Shown here one piece after another: positions 39,588-47,485 of a stretch of 64,000 bases of DNA. The notes under the pieces were generated by a model that searched no databases, was not told where the DNA came from, and saw only the letters and a list, made by a program, of their open reading frames with translations. A program made the position numbers and the translations under genes. The stretch comes from Nonomuraea dietziae (GTDB lineage Bacteria > Actinomycetota > Actinomycetes > Streptosporangiales > Streptosporangiaceae). The stretch spans positions 7,564,001 to 7,628,000 of the forward strand of contig NZ_JACIBV010000001.1 in the NCBI RefSeq assembly GCF_014195505.1. The letters run 5' to 3'. Position 1 is the first letter of the stretch. Each line of letters opens with the position of its first letter.

Positions 39588-40829
39588 CTAGGAGAGCGCT
39601 AAGGCCGGGCTAAGGGTGACGGTGACGGTCGCGCCGGGGCCGGGCGAGAGCTCGAGGGCGCCGCCCGCCGACTCGGCCGTCCTGCGGGCGATGTCGAGCC
39701 CGAGCCCGGTGGAGCCCGCGCCACTGCGTCCGCGCTCCAGGGCCTGAGGGGGAAAGCCAGGGCCCTCGTCGGCGACGACGAGCCGCACCCCTGGCGTCAG
39801 CCGTACGGCGAGGGCCACGCCCTCGGGGGTGTGCGCGAAGACGTTGCCGAGCAGCGCGTCCACGCACGCGCCCAGCTCGGCCGCGCCCACCCGCACGGGC
39901 AGCGGGCCCTTCGCCAGGTCCAGGCGCATCTCGCGCCCCTGGTCCTCGGCCAGCACCGACCAGAACGCGGCCCGCTCGGCCACCACCTCCGCCGCGTCGC
40001 AGGACTGCTCGTTCGAGCGCTGCCTGGCCTCGGTGATGACCCTGGTGACCGCCCGCTGCAACTCGTCGATCCGCGCCGCGATCCTGGCCGCCTCGGCGGG
40101 GTCGGCGAGCGACTCCGCGTCCAGGCGCAGCCCCGTGAGCGGGGTGCGCAGGCGGTGGGACAGGTCGGCGACCGACTCCCGCTCGGCGGCCAGCAGGTCG
40201 TCGATGCGTCCGGCCAGGTGGTTGAGCGCGAGCGCCACCGACCGCACCTCCGGAGGGCCGTCCAGCGCGGCCCTCGCCGTCAGGTCGCCGCCGGCCAGAC
40301 GGTGCGAGACCTGCGCCATCGCGCCGATCGGACGGGTGATCGCCAGCGCCAGACGGTCGGCCAGCACGATGCCGAGCGCGACCAGCAGCAGGCCGAGCGC
40401 GGCCAGGCCCAGCCAGGCCTCGCGCACACCCCTGGTCAGCTCAGCGTCGCTCACGAACACCCTGACCACGACCGTGCCCTCGGGGGTGAGCGCGGAGGAG
40501 AGCACCGTCCTGCCGCCGGGCGCGTGGGCGGTGACGCTGCGGCCCGTGGCGGCCAGCCGTACGGCGTCGTCGCGGGCGGCCGTGGCGCCCAGCACGCCGC
40601 CGCCCGGCAGGAAGACGGTGACGGGGAACGGTCCGCCGCGCGCCTGCTCGACGGTCAGCTCCAGCGCGGGCGAGCCCGCGGCGACCGCGACGGACTCGGC
40701 GGTGGCCGTGGCGCGGGACATGGCGCCGTTCTCGGCCACCGAGCGGATCAGCAGCGCCATCGGGACCAGCAGCGCGATCAGCACGAGCGAGGTGATCGCG
40801 GCGGCGAGCAGCGCCAGCCATCTCCTCAC
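39588..40829 (-). CDS. two-component sensor histidine kinase
   Basis: 413-aa membrane kinase: helix 1 (~5-27), extracytoplasmic sensor (~30-160), helix 2, HAMP (LADRLALAITRPIGAMAQVSHRLAGGDL), H box LSHRLRTPLTGLRLDAESL, N box LLGNVFAHTPEG, G boxes DEGPGFP and GSTGLGLDIARR. The GTG overlaps the response regulator stop (GTGA). The signal is unknown; the adjacent PepSY protein may take part in sensing. Confidence 0.94.
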   Translation of the reverse strand: MRRWLALLAAAITSLVLIALLVPMALLIRSVAENGAMSRATATAESVAVAAGSPALELTVEQARGGPFPVTVFLPGGGVLGATAARDDAVRLAATGRSVTAHAPGGRTVLSSALTPEGTVVVRVFVSDAELTRGVREAWLGLAALGLLLVALGIVLADRLALAITRPIGAMAQVSHRLAGGDLTARAALDGPPEVRSVALALNHLAGRIDDLLAAERESVADLSHRLRTPLTGLRLDAESLADPAEAARIAARIDELQRAVTRVITEARQRSNEQSCDAAEVVAERAAFWSVLAEDQGREMRLDLAKGPLPVRVGAAELGACVDALLGNVFAHTPEGVALAVRLTPGVRLVVADEGPGFPPQALERGRSGAGSTGLGLDIARRTAESAGGALELSPGPGATVTVTLSPALALS

Positions 40830-41506
40830 GAGGGGTCCACGAGCTTGACGCCGACGCCGCGCACCGTGTGCAGGTAGCGCGGGCTCGCGGCGCTCTCTCC
40901 GAGCTTGCGCCGCAGCCACGACAGGTGGACGTCCACGGTCTTGTCGGCCCCGCCGTACGGCACCTGCCACACCTCGGTCAGCAGTTCGCGCTTGGTCACC
41001 ACCTCGCCCGGCCGCTCGGCCAGGTAGTGCAGCACGTCGAACTCGCGCGGGGTGAGGTCGAGCGTGACGCCGCCGAGCGCCGCCGTCCTGGCCTTGGCGT
41101 CGAGGACCAGGGCGCCCACGGCGAGCTCCTGCCGCTCCCTCACCTGCCCCCCACGCCTGAGCACCGCCCGGATGCGGGCGTCGAGCTGGGCGGAGCTGTA
41201 CGGCTTGACGACGTAGTCGTCGGCGCCCGCGTCGAGCACGGGCACCATCTCGGCGTCGCCGTCGCGGGCGGTGGCCACGATGACGGGGACCTTGCTGACG
41301 GCCCGCAGCATGCGCAGGAGGTCGACGCCGTCGAGGTCGGGCAGGCCGAGGTCCAGCACGATCAGGTCGGGGCGGTCCTGTACGGCCAGCCGCAGCCCGT
41401 CGAGGGCGGTGGGGGAGGAGGAGACGGCGTGGCCCAGCTCGCGCAGCCCACGGCTGAGGGCGGTGCGGATGGTCACGTCGTCCTCGATGAGCAGGATGTC
41501 GGCCAT
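40826..41506 (-). CDS. OmpR/PhoB-family response regulator
   Basis: 226-aa regulator: receiver with acidic pocket EDD and phospho-acceptor Asp in LIVLDLGLPDLDG, conserved Lys in VVKPYSSAQL, and winged-helix C terminus (LTPREFDVLHYLAERPGEVVTKRELLTEVW...VDVHLSWLRRKL). First gene of the regulator-kinase-PepSY operon. TACGGT lies 8 nt before the ATG. Direct repeats in the divergent promoter region are its probable binding site. Confidence 0.94.
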   Translation of the reverse strand: MADILLIEDDVTIRTALSRGLRELGHAVSSSPTALDGLRLAVQDRPDLIVLDLGLPDLDGVDLLRMLRAVSKVPVIVATARDGDAEMVPVLDAGADDYVVKPYSSAQLDARIRAVLRRGGQVRERQELAVGALVLDAKARTAALGGVTLDLTPREFDVLHYLAERPGEVVTKRELLTEVWQVPYGGADKTVDVHLSWLRRKLGESAASPRYLHTVRGVGVKLVDPS

Positions 41507-41548
41507 ATCCGTCAACCGTAGACGGTGCCCGACCGCTCCGACATCAGG

Positions 41549-41581
41549 CTTATCCCGGCGTTAACCTCGCCTTATCCCGAG
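41549..41581. promoter_or_regulatory. three 11-bp direct repeats, probable response-regulator site
   Basis: CTTATCCCGGC, GTTAACCTCGC and CTTATCCCGAG follow head to tail (the middle one matches at 7 of 11 positions). The 11-bp spacing is one helical turn, the arrangement bound by OmpR/PhoB-type dimers. It lies between the regulator operon and the divergent exported protein gene. Confidence 0.6.
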
Positions 41582-41599
41582 ATGGGGGAGGGTGAGCGG

Positions 41600-42106
41600 G
41601 TGAGACGACTCGTACTGGCCTGGGCGGCCGCCGCGCTGACCGCGACCGTGGCGGGGGTGGCGGTGCTGGGGCTGCTCGGCGGCTCCCTGGCGGGGACGGA
41701 GAGCCGTACGATGTCGGACGCCGACGTCCGCGCCGCCCTCTCCGCCGCCACCTCCGCCCCGCCCACCGGTCCGGCTCCCGAGAGTCCCGGCCCCGCGCCC
41801 ACCGGTTCGCCTACCGGCTCGATCCCGGCCAGCCCGGGCCCCTCGCCTGCGGGCCCGGGTCAGGAGAGCCCTGGAGCAGGGCAGGTCAGGGCGTTCAGGA
41901 CCTCCGGTGGCACCGTGGTCGCCGCGTGCGACCGCGGGCTGGTGCGGCTGCGGTCGTGGAGCCCCGCCCAGGGCTACACCACCGACGACGTGGACACCGA
42001 GCCCGACGACCACGTCACGGTCGAGTTCGAGTCGGAGACCTCCGAGGTCGAGGTCGTGCTCCGCTGCGACGCCGAGGGCCGTCCCCTCATGACGTCTCGG
42101 CGCTGA
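41600..42106 (+). CDS. exported or membrane-anchored hypothetical protein
   Basis: 168 aa: N-terminal membrane/signal segment (LVLAWAAAALTATVAGVAVLGLLGG), a Pro/Gly/Ser-rich linker (residues ~50-90) and a small C-terminal domain with two Cys (VAACDRGLVRLRSWSPAQGY; VVLRCDAEG). GTG 41600 follows GGGAGGGTGAGCGG. Divergent from the two-component operon and sharing its control region, so a likely target. Overlaps the convergent metalloprotease gene by 20 bp. Confidence 0.75.
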   Translation: MRRLVLAWAAAALTATVAGVAVLGLLGGSLAGTESRTMSDADVRAALSAATSAPPTGPAPESPGPAPTGSPTGSIPASPGPSPAGPGQESPGAGQVRAFRTSGGTVVAACDRGLVRLRSWSPAQGYTTDDVDTEPDDHVTVEFESETSEVEVVLRCDAEGRPLMTSRR

Positions 42107-43991
42107 GCGCCCTCTTGGTCAGCTCCGCCTGCTGCCTGATCCGCCCCAGCACGATGTCGTTGATCCCCTTCGCCGCGAACGTCGACACCATGTCGTCCAG
42201 CACCCCGTGGGCCAGATCGAGATCGCCCCTCCTCGCCACGGCCCTGGCCAGCCTGCGCATGACCATGTTCAGCGTGATGTTGTCGACGGTCGCCTGCCTG
42301 GCCACCGCGCCGAGCTGCTCGATGCTCTCGCCGGTGTCGGGCGGGCGCACGTGCAGCTTCTTGTCCGCGCCCAGGTCCTTGAACTCGCGCTCGGCGTTCA
42401 GCCCCTTCACCATCCGCGCGTAGACGGCCAGCGGGTGCTCGCCGTAGCGCTCGATGACCTCCTCCAGCGCCTCGTTGCCCGAGCGCAGCGCGGGAGAGTC
42501 GGAGCCGAGCAGGGAGAACAGCTTGCCCTGCTCCTCGCCCAGCATCAGCTCGCCGACCCGCGCGTCGGTGGCGGTGATCGGGTGACGGACCCGCACCAGG
42601 CAGGGCGCGGAGACGATGCGCGAGCCGTCGGCGCCGATGTACTGCCCGCGCACCTGGTAGTCGCCGGGCTGCTGGAAGTAGTGCCCGTCGCGCCCGTGCC
42701 CGATGTACGCGCTGCGGTACATCGCGGGGTTGCCGGAGTCGAGCCTGATCTCGGGGGAGTCGTCCACGCAGTGCCGCATCATCGGCCGGTACAGGACGGT
42801 CCTGCCCGACGGCTGGGTGATGGAGACCTGCGTGAACTCGGTGTCGGGGTGCAGATGGCCGTGGGTGGTCCTGGGCTCGCCCGCGTACGACAGTTTGAGC
42901 TCGACCACGACGGGCTCGCCGTACTCGAAGAAGTCCTTGGCCCGCACCTCGAGCAGCAGACCCGACTGGTCGGAGACCGGCTGCTCGAAGGGGTCGATCT
43001 CGGCCGCCCCCGTGCCGAAGGCGTTGGCGCCCATGACGACGTCGCGGAAGAAGCCGTGACGCAGGTGGACCAGCTCGGGGTCGGTGAACTGGAAGGGGAA
43101 GGCCTGCCAGTAGGCGCGCTCCCCGCCCGGCTGGTAGTTCTGGACGTAGTTCATCCACGACAGGTCGCCGAAGCCGCCGTGCGGGCCGAGGGGCTGCGGC
43201 GGGCGCGACAGGTTCTTCTGCCACGAGTGCAGCAGGTTGAAGGCGTGGCCGAGCTCGTGCACGTAGGTGCGCAGCTGGGCGCGCTGGGCCTGCGGCGACT
43301 CGCCCTTGATCGCGTCGTGGAAGACGGCGGCGCCCTGCCGCTGGCAGGCGTCGTTGTAGTCGAACATGATGCCCCTGAAGCCGCCGACGTGCTTGCTGGC
43401 CACCAGCAGCCACACCCGCCAGGCCGCCTGGTCGCCGAACGAGGCGAACTGCTGCGTCATCGCGTTGTGCAGCTCGGAGTCGTCCCACGCGAGGTCCTGG
43501 CCGGCGCCGTCCACCGGGATCACGCCGGGCTCGGCGATCCGCAGCTCCACTCCGGCCTCGGCGTACGCCTCGGCCACCGTCAGCGTCCGCCGTCCCGGCG
43601 GGCCCTGGAGCGCTCCCGTGTCGTAGGAGACGAAGGGCACCGCGCCCGCCACCGAGTCCTGCTCCAGCAGCACGCTCCTGAAGTACGGCGAGGCGCGGTG
43701 CAGCCCGTAGGTGCGTCCCGCGACCGTGGCGGTGGCGCTGTCCTCGGTGATCGTGACGGTCACGTGCCGGTCGGGCGCGGCGAAGGTGAAGGCGCCCTGG
43801 CCCTCGACCCGATCACCCTGCCTGGTGGTGGAGTGGACGACGAACGAGCCGTGGTAGGCGGTGGTCGAGCCCGTCGTGGTGAACAGGTCGCCGCTGAGCC
43901 GTCCTGTGGGCCTCTTTCCGTCGACATCGACCCTCAGGTCGAGCTGGGATTCACCGTCCTGGCCGCGGTACAGGCCGCTGATGGGGGGCAT
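42087..43991 (-). CDS. putative zinc metalloprotease of uncharacterised family
   Basis: 634 aa. The zinc motif is HELGHAFNLLH (H245, E246, H249 and candidate third ligand H255), similar to metzincins but with Asn instead of Gly. The N-terminal ~90 residues are β-rich (SGLYRGQDGESQLDLRVDVDGKRPTGRLSGDLF); the C-terminal ~250 combine a β region with a helical end. No signal peptide is visible, odd for such a protease; it may be cytosolic or leave by another route. It lies 31 nt after DUF2277 on the same strand. Confidence 0.75.
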   Translation of the reverse strand: MPPISGLYRGQDGESQLDLRVDVDGKRPTGRLSGDLFTTTGSTTAYHGSFVVHSTTRQGDRVEGQGAFTFAAPDRHVTVTITEDSATATVAGRTYGLHRASPYFRSVLLEQDSVAGAVPFVSYDTGALQGPPGRRTLTVAEAYAEAGVELRIAEPGVIPVDGAGQDLAWDDSELHNAMTQQFASFGDQAAWRVWLLVASKHVGGFRGIMFDYNDACQRQGAAVFHDAIKGESPQAQRAQLRTYVHELGHAFNLLHSWQKNLSRPPQPLGPHGGFGDLSWMNYVQNYQPGGERAYWQAFPFQFTDPELVHLRHGFFRDVVMGANAFGTGAAEIDPFEQPVSDQSGLLLEVRAKDFFEYGEPVVVELKLSYAGEPRTTHGHLHPDTEFTQVSITQPSGRTVLYRPMMRHCVDDSPEIRLDSGNPAMYRSAYIGHGRDGHYFQQPGDYQVRGQYIGADGSRIVSAPCLVRVRHPITATDARVGELMLGEEQGKLFSLLGSDSPALRSGNEALEEVIERYGEHPLAVYARMVKGLNAEREFKDLGADKKLHVRPPDTGESIEQLGAVARQATVDNITLNMVMRRLARAVARRGDLDLAHGVLDDMVSTFAAKGINDIVLGRIRQQAELTKRALSAETS

Positions 43992-44022
43992 ATCAGGACC
44001 ATTCCCCCGCTCTTGAGGGCTG

Positions 44023-44235
44023 TCAATGGGCTCCGCGGACTTGCAGCGAGGCGAGCAGCTCCTCCGAGGCCATGGTGATGGCCTCCACGGCCCTGTCGAA
44101 CGCCTCCGCGTTGTGGGCGGCGGGGGCGCGGAACCCGGAGATCTTCCTGACGTACTGCAGGGCCGCGGCGCGCACGTCCTCCTCGGTGACGTCCTCGGTG
44201 TACGGCGGGCGCAGCGTCTTGATGCTTCTACACAT
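44023..44235 (-). CDS. DUF2277 domain protein
   Basis: 70 aa, MCRSIKTLRPPYTEDVTEEDVRAAALQYVRKISGFRAPAAHNAEAFDRAVEAI..., the full conserved DUF2277 sequence; function unknown. ATG 44235 starts the conserved domain; TAGCGT lies 7 nt upstream (leaderless). Confidence 0.92.
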   Translation of the reverse strand: MCRSIKTLRPPYTEDVTEEDVRAAALQYVRKISGFRAPAAHNAEAFDRAVEAITMASEELLASLQVRGAH

Positions 44236-44357
44236 GGTTGGCACGCTACCCGCGCGAGGCCCGGCGGTAGAAGCCGGTGCGCGGGGAGATCTCCCGAGCG
44301 CCCCGATCACCTGATCGGACCGAGCCGCCGCCGATGGCGCGACTATGATCTCGGCGC

Positions 44358-45251
44358 GTGAGAAGAGGACTCTTAATAGCGGCGGCGGTGGCGGTCCTCG
44401 TCGGCCTGATCACCGTGCTGACCAGTTTCTCCCGGGTCAGCACCGAGCCCGACGAGGTGGTGCTCCACTACGCGGGCGGCACATTCGAAGCGATCAAGTT
44501 CGAGCGATGCATCAACCCCTCCAGCGGCGCCACCTGGCTCGGGCCGGGCGACACCGACTACCATTACCCGTTCGGCCAGCGGACCTTCGACTTCTCGGGC
44601 GGTGACAGCGCGGAGTCGGGCGGCATCAGCATCGTCTCGAGGGACAACGTCGAGATGAAGGTGTCGGGGTCGGCGACCTTCACGCTCAACACCGACTGCA
44701 AGGTGCTGACGCAGTTCCACGAGAAGATCGGGCGCAAGTTCGGCGCCTACTTCGAGGACGGGGACTCCCGCGGCTGGACCAAGATGCTCAACTTCTACTT
44801 CAAGCAGCCGCTCGACCGGGCGATGGACGCCGCCTCCCAGGAGTTCGAGTGGAAGAAGTTGTTCAACGACCCCACGGTCAAACAGCAGTGGGAGCAGCGG
44901 GTCGGCCAGCTGGCCAGGCAGTTCATCAAGGAGACGGCGGGCGCGGACTACTTCTGCCAGCCCAACTACGCGGGGGTCGGCGACTGCGGTGACGTGGTGC
45001 TGACCATCCAGAAGCCGCAGCCGCCCGAGAGCCTGATCAACGCGCTGGCCGCCGAGCAGGCCGCCAAGCAGCAGAACCTGGCCCAGCAGCAGATCAACGC
45101 CAAGGTGAAGACCGAGCTGGAATCCATCCAGGACCTGGTGCGGGTGCTCGGCCCGAACGGCGCGATCCTCTGGAAGGCGATCCAGGACGGCAAGGTCGAC
45201 GTGGTCCCCGTCCCCCAGAACGGCACCATCAACATCACCCCGAGGCGCTGA
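44358..45251 (+). CDS. SPFH/prohibitin-like membrane protein
   Basis: 297 aa: one N-terminal membrane helix (LLIAAAVAVLVGLITVLTSF), an SPFH-like β domain (FERCINPSSGATWLGPGDTDYHYPFGQRTFDFSGG ... ISIVSRDNVEMKVSGSATFTLN), then a helical part ending in a Gln/Ala-rich coiled coil (LAAEQAAKQQNLAQQQINAKVKTELE). Probably oligomerises at the membrane; cargo unknown. TATGAT lies 8 nt before the GTG. Confidence 0.78.
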   Translation: MRRGLLIAAAVAVLVGLITVLTSFSRVSTEPDEVVLHYAGGTFEAIKFERCINPSSGATWLGPGDTDYHYPFGQRTFDFSGGDSAESGGISIVSRDNVEMKVSGSATFTLNTDCKVLTQFHEKIGRKFGAYFEDGDSRGWTKMLNFYFKQPLDRAMDAASQEFEWKKLFNDPTVKQQWEQRVGQLARQFIKETAGADYFCQPNYAGVGDCGDVVLTIQKPQPPESLINALAAEQAAKQQNLAQQQINAKVKTELESIQDLVRVLGPNGAILWKAIQDGKVDVVPVPQNGTINITPRR

Positions 45252-45267
45252 GCCGCCGCCTCGGGGG

Positions 45268-46017
45268 TCAGAGGGCCTCGTCCGAGCCGAGTTCGCGGCC
45301 GAAGTCGAGGGCGATCTTGCGCATCCCCTCCGCCAGCTCGTCCCTGTCGAGCGCGTCGATGCGCTCGGCGGGGCCCGAGACCGACATGGCGGCCACCACC
45401 CTCGCCCCGTCGCGCACGGGCACGGCGAGGCAGTGCACGCCCAGCTCCTCCTCGCCCAGGTCCATGGCGTACCCCCTCGACCTGACCGTGGCCAGCTCCT
45501 GCCGCATGGCCTCGTGGGAGGTGATCGTGTTGGCCGTACGGCGGGGCATGCCGGTCCGCTCGAACAGCGCCATCGACTCGCCGTCGGCCCTGTCGGCGAG
45601 CAGCACCTTGCCCACGGCCGTGCTGTGGGGCAGCACCCGCCTGCCCACCTCGGCGAACATCCGCAACCTGCGCGGCGAGGGCACCTGGGCGACGTAGACG
45701 ATGAAGTCGCCCTCCAGCACCGCGAGGTTGGCCGTCTCACCCGACAGCTCGACCATCCTGGTGAGGTACGGCCGCGCCCACACCCCGACCATCCGCTCCG
45801 CGACCCCGCCCAGCCTCACGAGCGCACCGCCGAGCGCGTAGCGGCGGTCCGACTCCTGCCGGACGTAGCCGCGCGACAGGAGCGTCTGGAGCAGGCGGTG
45901 AATCGTCCCGTACGGCAGGCCGGTGCGGGCCGCGATCTCCGACAGGCCGGCCTCGCCGCCGTGCGCCGCGAGCGCCTCCAGCACGTCCAGCGCCCTGTCG
46001 ACCGACTGCACGCTCAC
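45268..46017 (-). CDS. IclR-family regulator of the glyoxylate/glycolate cluster
   Basis: 249-aa regulator: N-terminal winged helix (SVDRALDVLEALAAHGGEAGLSEIAARTGLPYGTIHRLLQTLLSRGYVRQE) and C-terminal ligand domain (LGVHCLAVPVRDG). Last of the same-strand group aceB-glcD-glcE-glcF-iclR, so glyoxylate or a related metabolite is the likely effector. GGGGAGGG precedes the GTG. Its operator is probably the palindrome before aceB. Confidence 0.9.
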   Translation of the reverse strand: MSVQSVDRALDVLEALAAHGGEAGLSEIAARTGLPYGTIHRLLQTLLSRGYVRQESDRRYALGGALVRLGGVAERMVGVWARPYLTRMVELSGETANLAVLEGDFIVYVAQVPSPRRLRMFAEVGRRVLPHSTAVGKVLLADRADGESMALFERTGMPRRTANTITSHEAMRQELATVRSRGYAMDLGEEELGVHCLAVPVRDGARVVAAMSVSGPAERIDALDRDELAEGMRKIALDFGRELGSDEAL

Positions 46018-46024
46018 GCCACCC

Positions 46025-46200
46025 TCCCCGCCCCCACAACGAACCCCGCCTCTGCCTTGGATGTGGCCTCTGCCTCGAATCCGGCTTCTGCCTCGGCCTC
46101 GGTCCCAGCTGCGAACCCGGTCCAGCTGCGAACCCGGTCCCAGCTGCGAGCCAGGCCCCAGCCTCGAACCCGGCGCCGGCCCCGACTCTCGTCAGGGGCT
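46025..46200. repeat. degenerate repeat between glcF and iclR
   Basis: Variants of CCTCTGCCTCGAA and CCCAGCTGCGAACCCGGT recur at roughly 18-24 bp through most of the 204-bp gap. No promoter is evident here. Confidence 0.6.
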
Positions 46201-46221
46201 CGGCGTCCCCCTTCTGTGGGT

Positions 46222-47481
46222 TCACGAGCGGGGCTTTCCGCCGGCGGCGTCCAGGAACGAAGGGCTGACCCCGCGCAGGGAGGCGTCCAGGATCTCGGCC
46301 GTGTGCGCCACCCTGATCTCCCCACCCGCCCGCCGCATCGCCGCCGCGATCTGCATTGTGCAGCCGGGGTTGGCCGACACCAGCAGCTGCGCGCCCGTCG
46401 AGCGCACCCGCTCCGCCTTGCGGTCTCCCAGATCGCGGGCGGCCGAAGGCTCGAAGATGTTGTAGGTGCCCGCCGACCCGCAGCACAGGTCCGACTCGGG
46501 GATGTCCCGCAGCGACAGCCCGGGAACGCCGCGCAACAGCTCACGGGGTTGTGCCCTGATCCCCTGGGCGTGCGCGAGGTGGCAGGCGTCGTGATAGGCG
46601 ACCGTGACCGGCAGCGGATGCCGCTCGGCCACCGGGCCCAGCTCGGCCAGCCACTCGGCCAGGTCCACGGTCCTGAGCGCGCGGGCCCTTCCCGCCCACT
46701 CGGGCGAGTCGGCGAGCAGCTCTGCGTACTCCTTCATCGAGGAGCCGCACCCGGCCGCGTTCACCACGACCGTGTCGACCCCCGCGCGCTCGAATGTCCT
46801 GATCGTCCGCTTGGCGAACCTTCTGGCCTGGTCGTCCCGTCCCGAGTGCACGCTCAGCGCCCCGCAGCACCCCTGGTGCGGCGGGATGACGACCTCGCAG
46901 CCCTCCATCGCCAGCACCCGCGCCGTGGCCGCGTTGACCTGGGGGAAGAACTCGTTCTGCACGCATCCGGTGAGCATCCCGACCACCGCTCTGCGCTCAC
47001 CGACCGCCCGGACCCGGCCCGGCAGCCGCTGCCGCCTGCCCGGGACAGGGGCGAGCGCGATCATCGCCCCCAGGCTCGGGTGCGCCCGTTCGAGCAGCGG
47101 CTGGAGCCTCCTGGCCAGCCCGAGCGTCGGCCGCAGCGCGCGCAGCCTGCGCGGGTAGGGGAAGAGCCCGAACACCAGCCCGCGCACCGCCCGCTCCCTC
47201 GGCTCGCGGACGTGCTCCCGCTCCACCTCGGCACGGGTCTGCTCGATCAACCTGTCGTACTGCACGCCCGAGGGGCAGGCGGTCACGCACGCCATGCAGC
47301 CGAGGCACGCGTCGAAGTGGCCGGCCATCTCCGGGGTGATCGGGGTGCCCTCGACGTGCTGGCTCATCAGGTGGATGCGGCCGCGCGGCGAGTCCATCTC
47401 CTCGCCCCACAGGACGTAGGTCGGGCACGAGGGCAGGCAGAACCCGCAGTGCACGCAGTCCTTGATCAGCTCGGGGTCCAT
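46222..47481 (-). CDS. glcF: glycolate oxidase iron-sulfur subunit GlcF
   Basis: 419-aa Fe-S subunit of glycolate dehydrogenase. Two ferredoxin-type [4Fe-4S] motifs, CVHCGFCLPSCP (residues ~11-22) and CLGCMACVTACP, then two CCG domains (GCCGALSVHSGR; LCCGSAGTYNIF). ATG 47481 is chosen because GGGAGGGA lies 8 nt upstream. Starts 4 nt after glcE ends. Confidence 0.95.
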   Translation of the reverse strand: MDPELIKDCVHCGFCLPSCPTYVLWGEEMDSPRGRIHLMSQHVEGTPITPEMAGHFDACLGCMACVTACPSGVQYDRLIEQTRAEVEREHVREPRERAVRGLVFGLFPYPRRLRALRPTLGLARRLQPLLERAHPSLGAMIALAPVPGRRQRLPGRVRAVGERRAVVGMLTGCVQNEFFPQVNAATARVLAMEGCEVVIPPHQGCCGALSVHSGRDDQARRFAKRTIRTFERAGVDTVVVNAAGCGSSMKEYAELLADSPEWAGRARALRTVDLAEWLAELGPVAERHPLPVTVAYHDACHLAHAQGIRAQPRELLRGVPGLSLRDIPESDLCCGSAGTYNIFEPSAARDLGDRKAERVRSTGAQLLVSANPGCTMQIAAAMRRAGGEIRVAHTAEILDASLRGVSPSFLDAAGGKPRS

Positions 47482-47485
47482 CGCG

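Noticed and set aside
39578..39590. Palindrome TAGCGCCGCGCTA between kinase and PepSY genes
   Set aside because: It includes the kinase stop codon and is simple GC-rich symmetry; no independent evidence for a regulator site.
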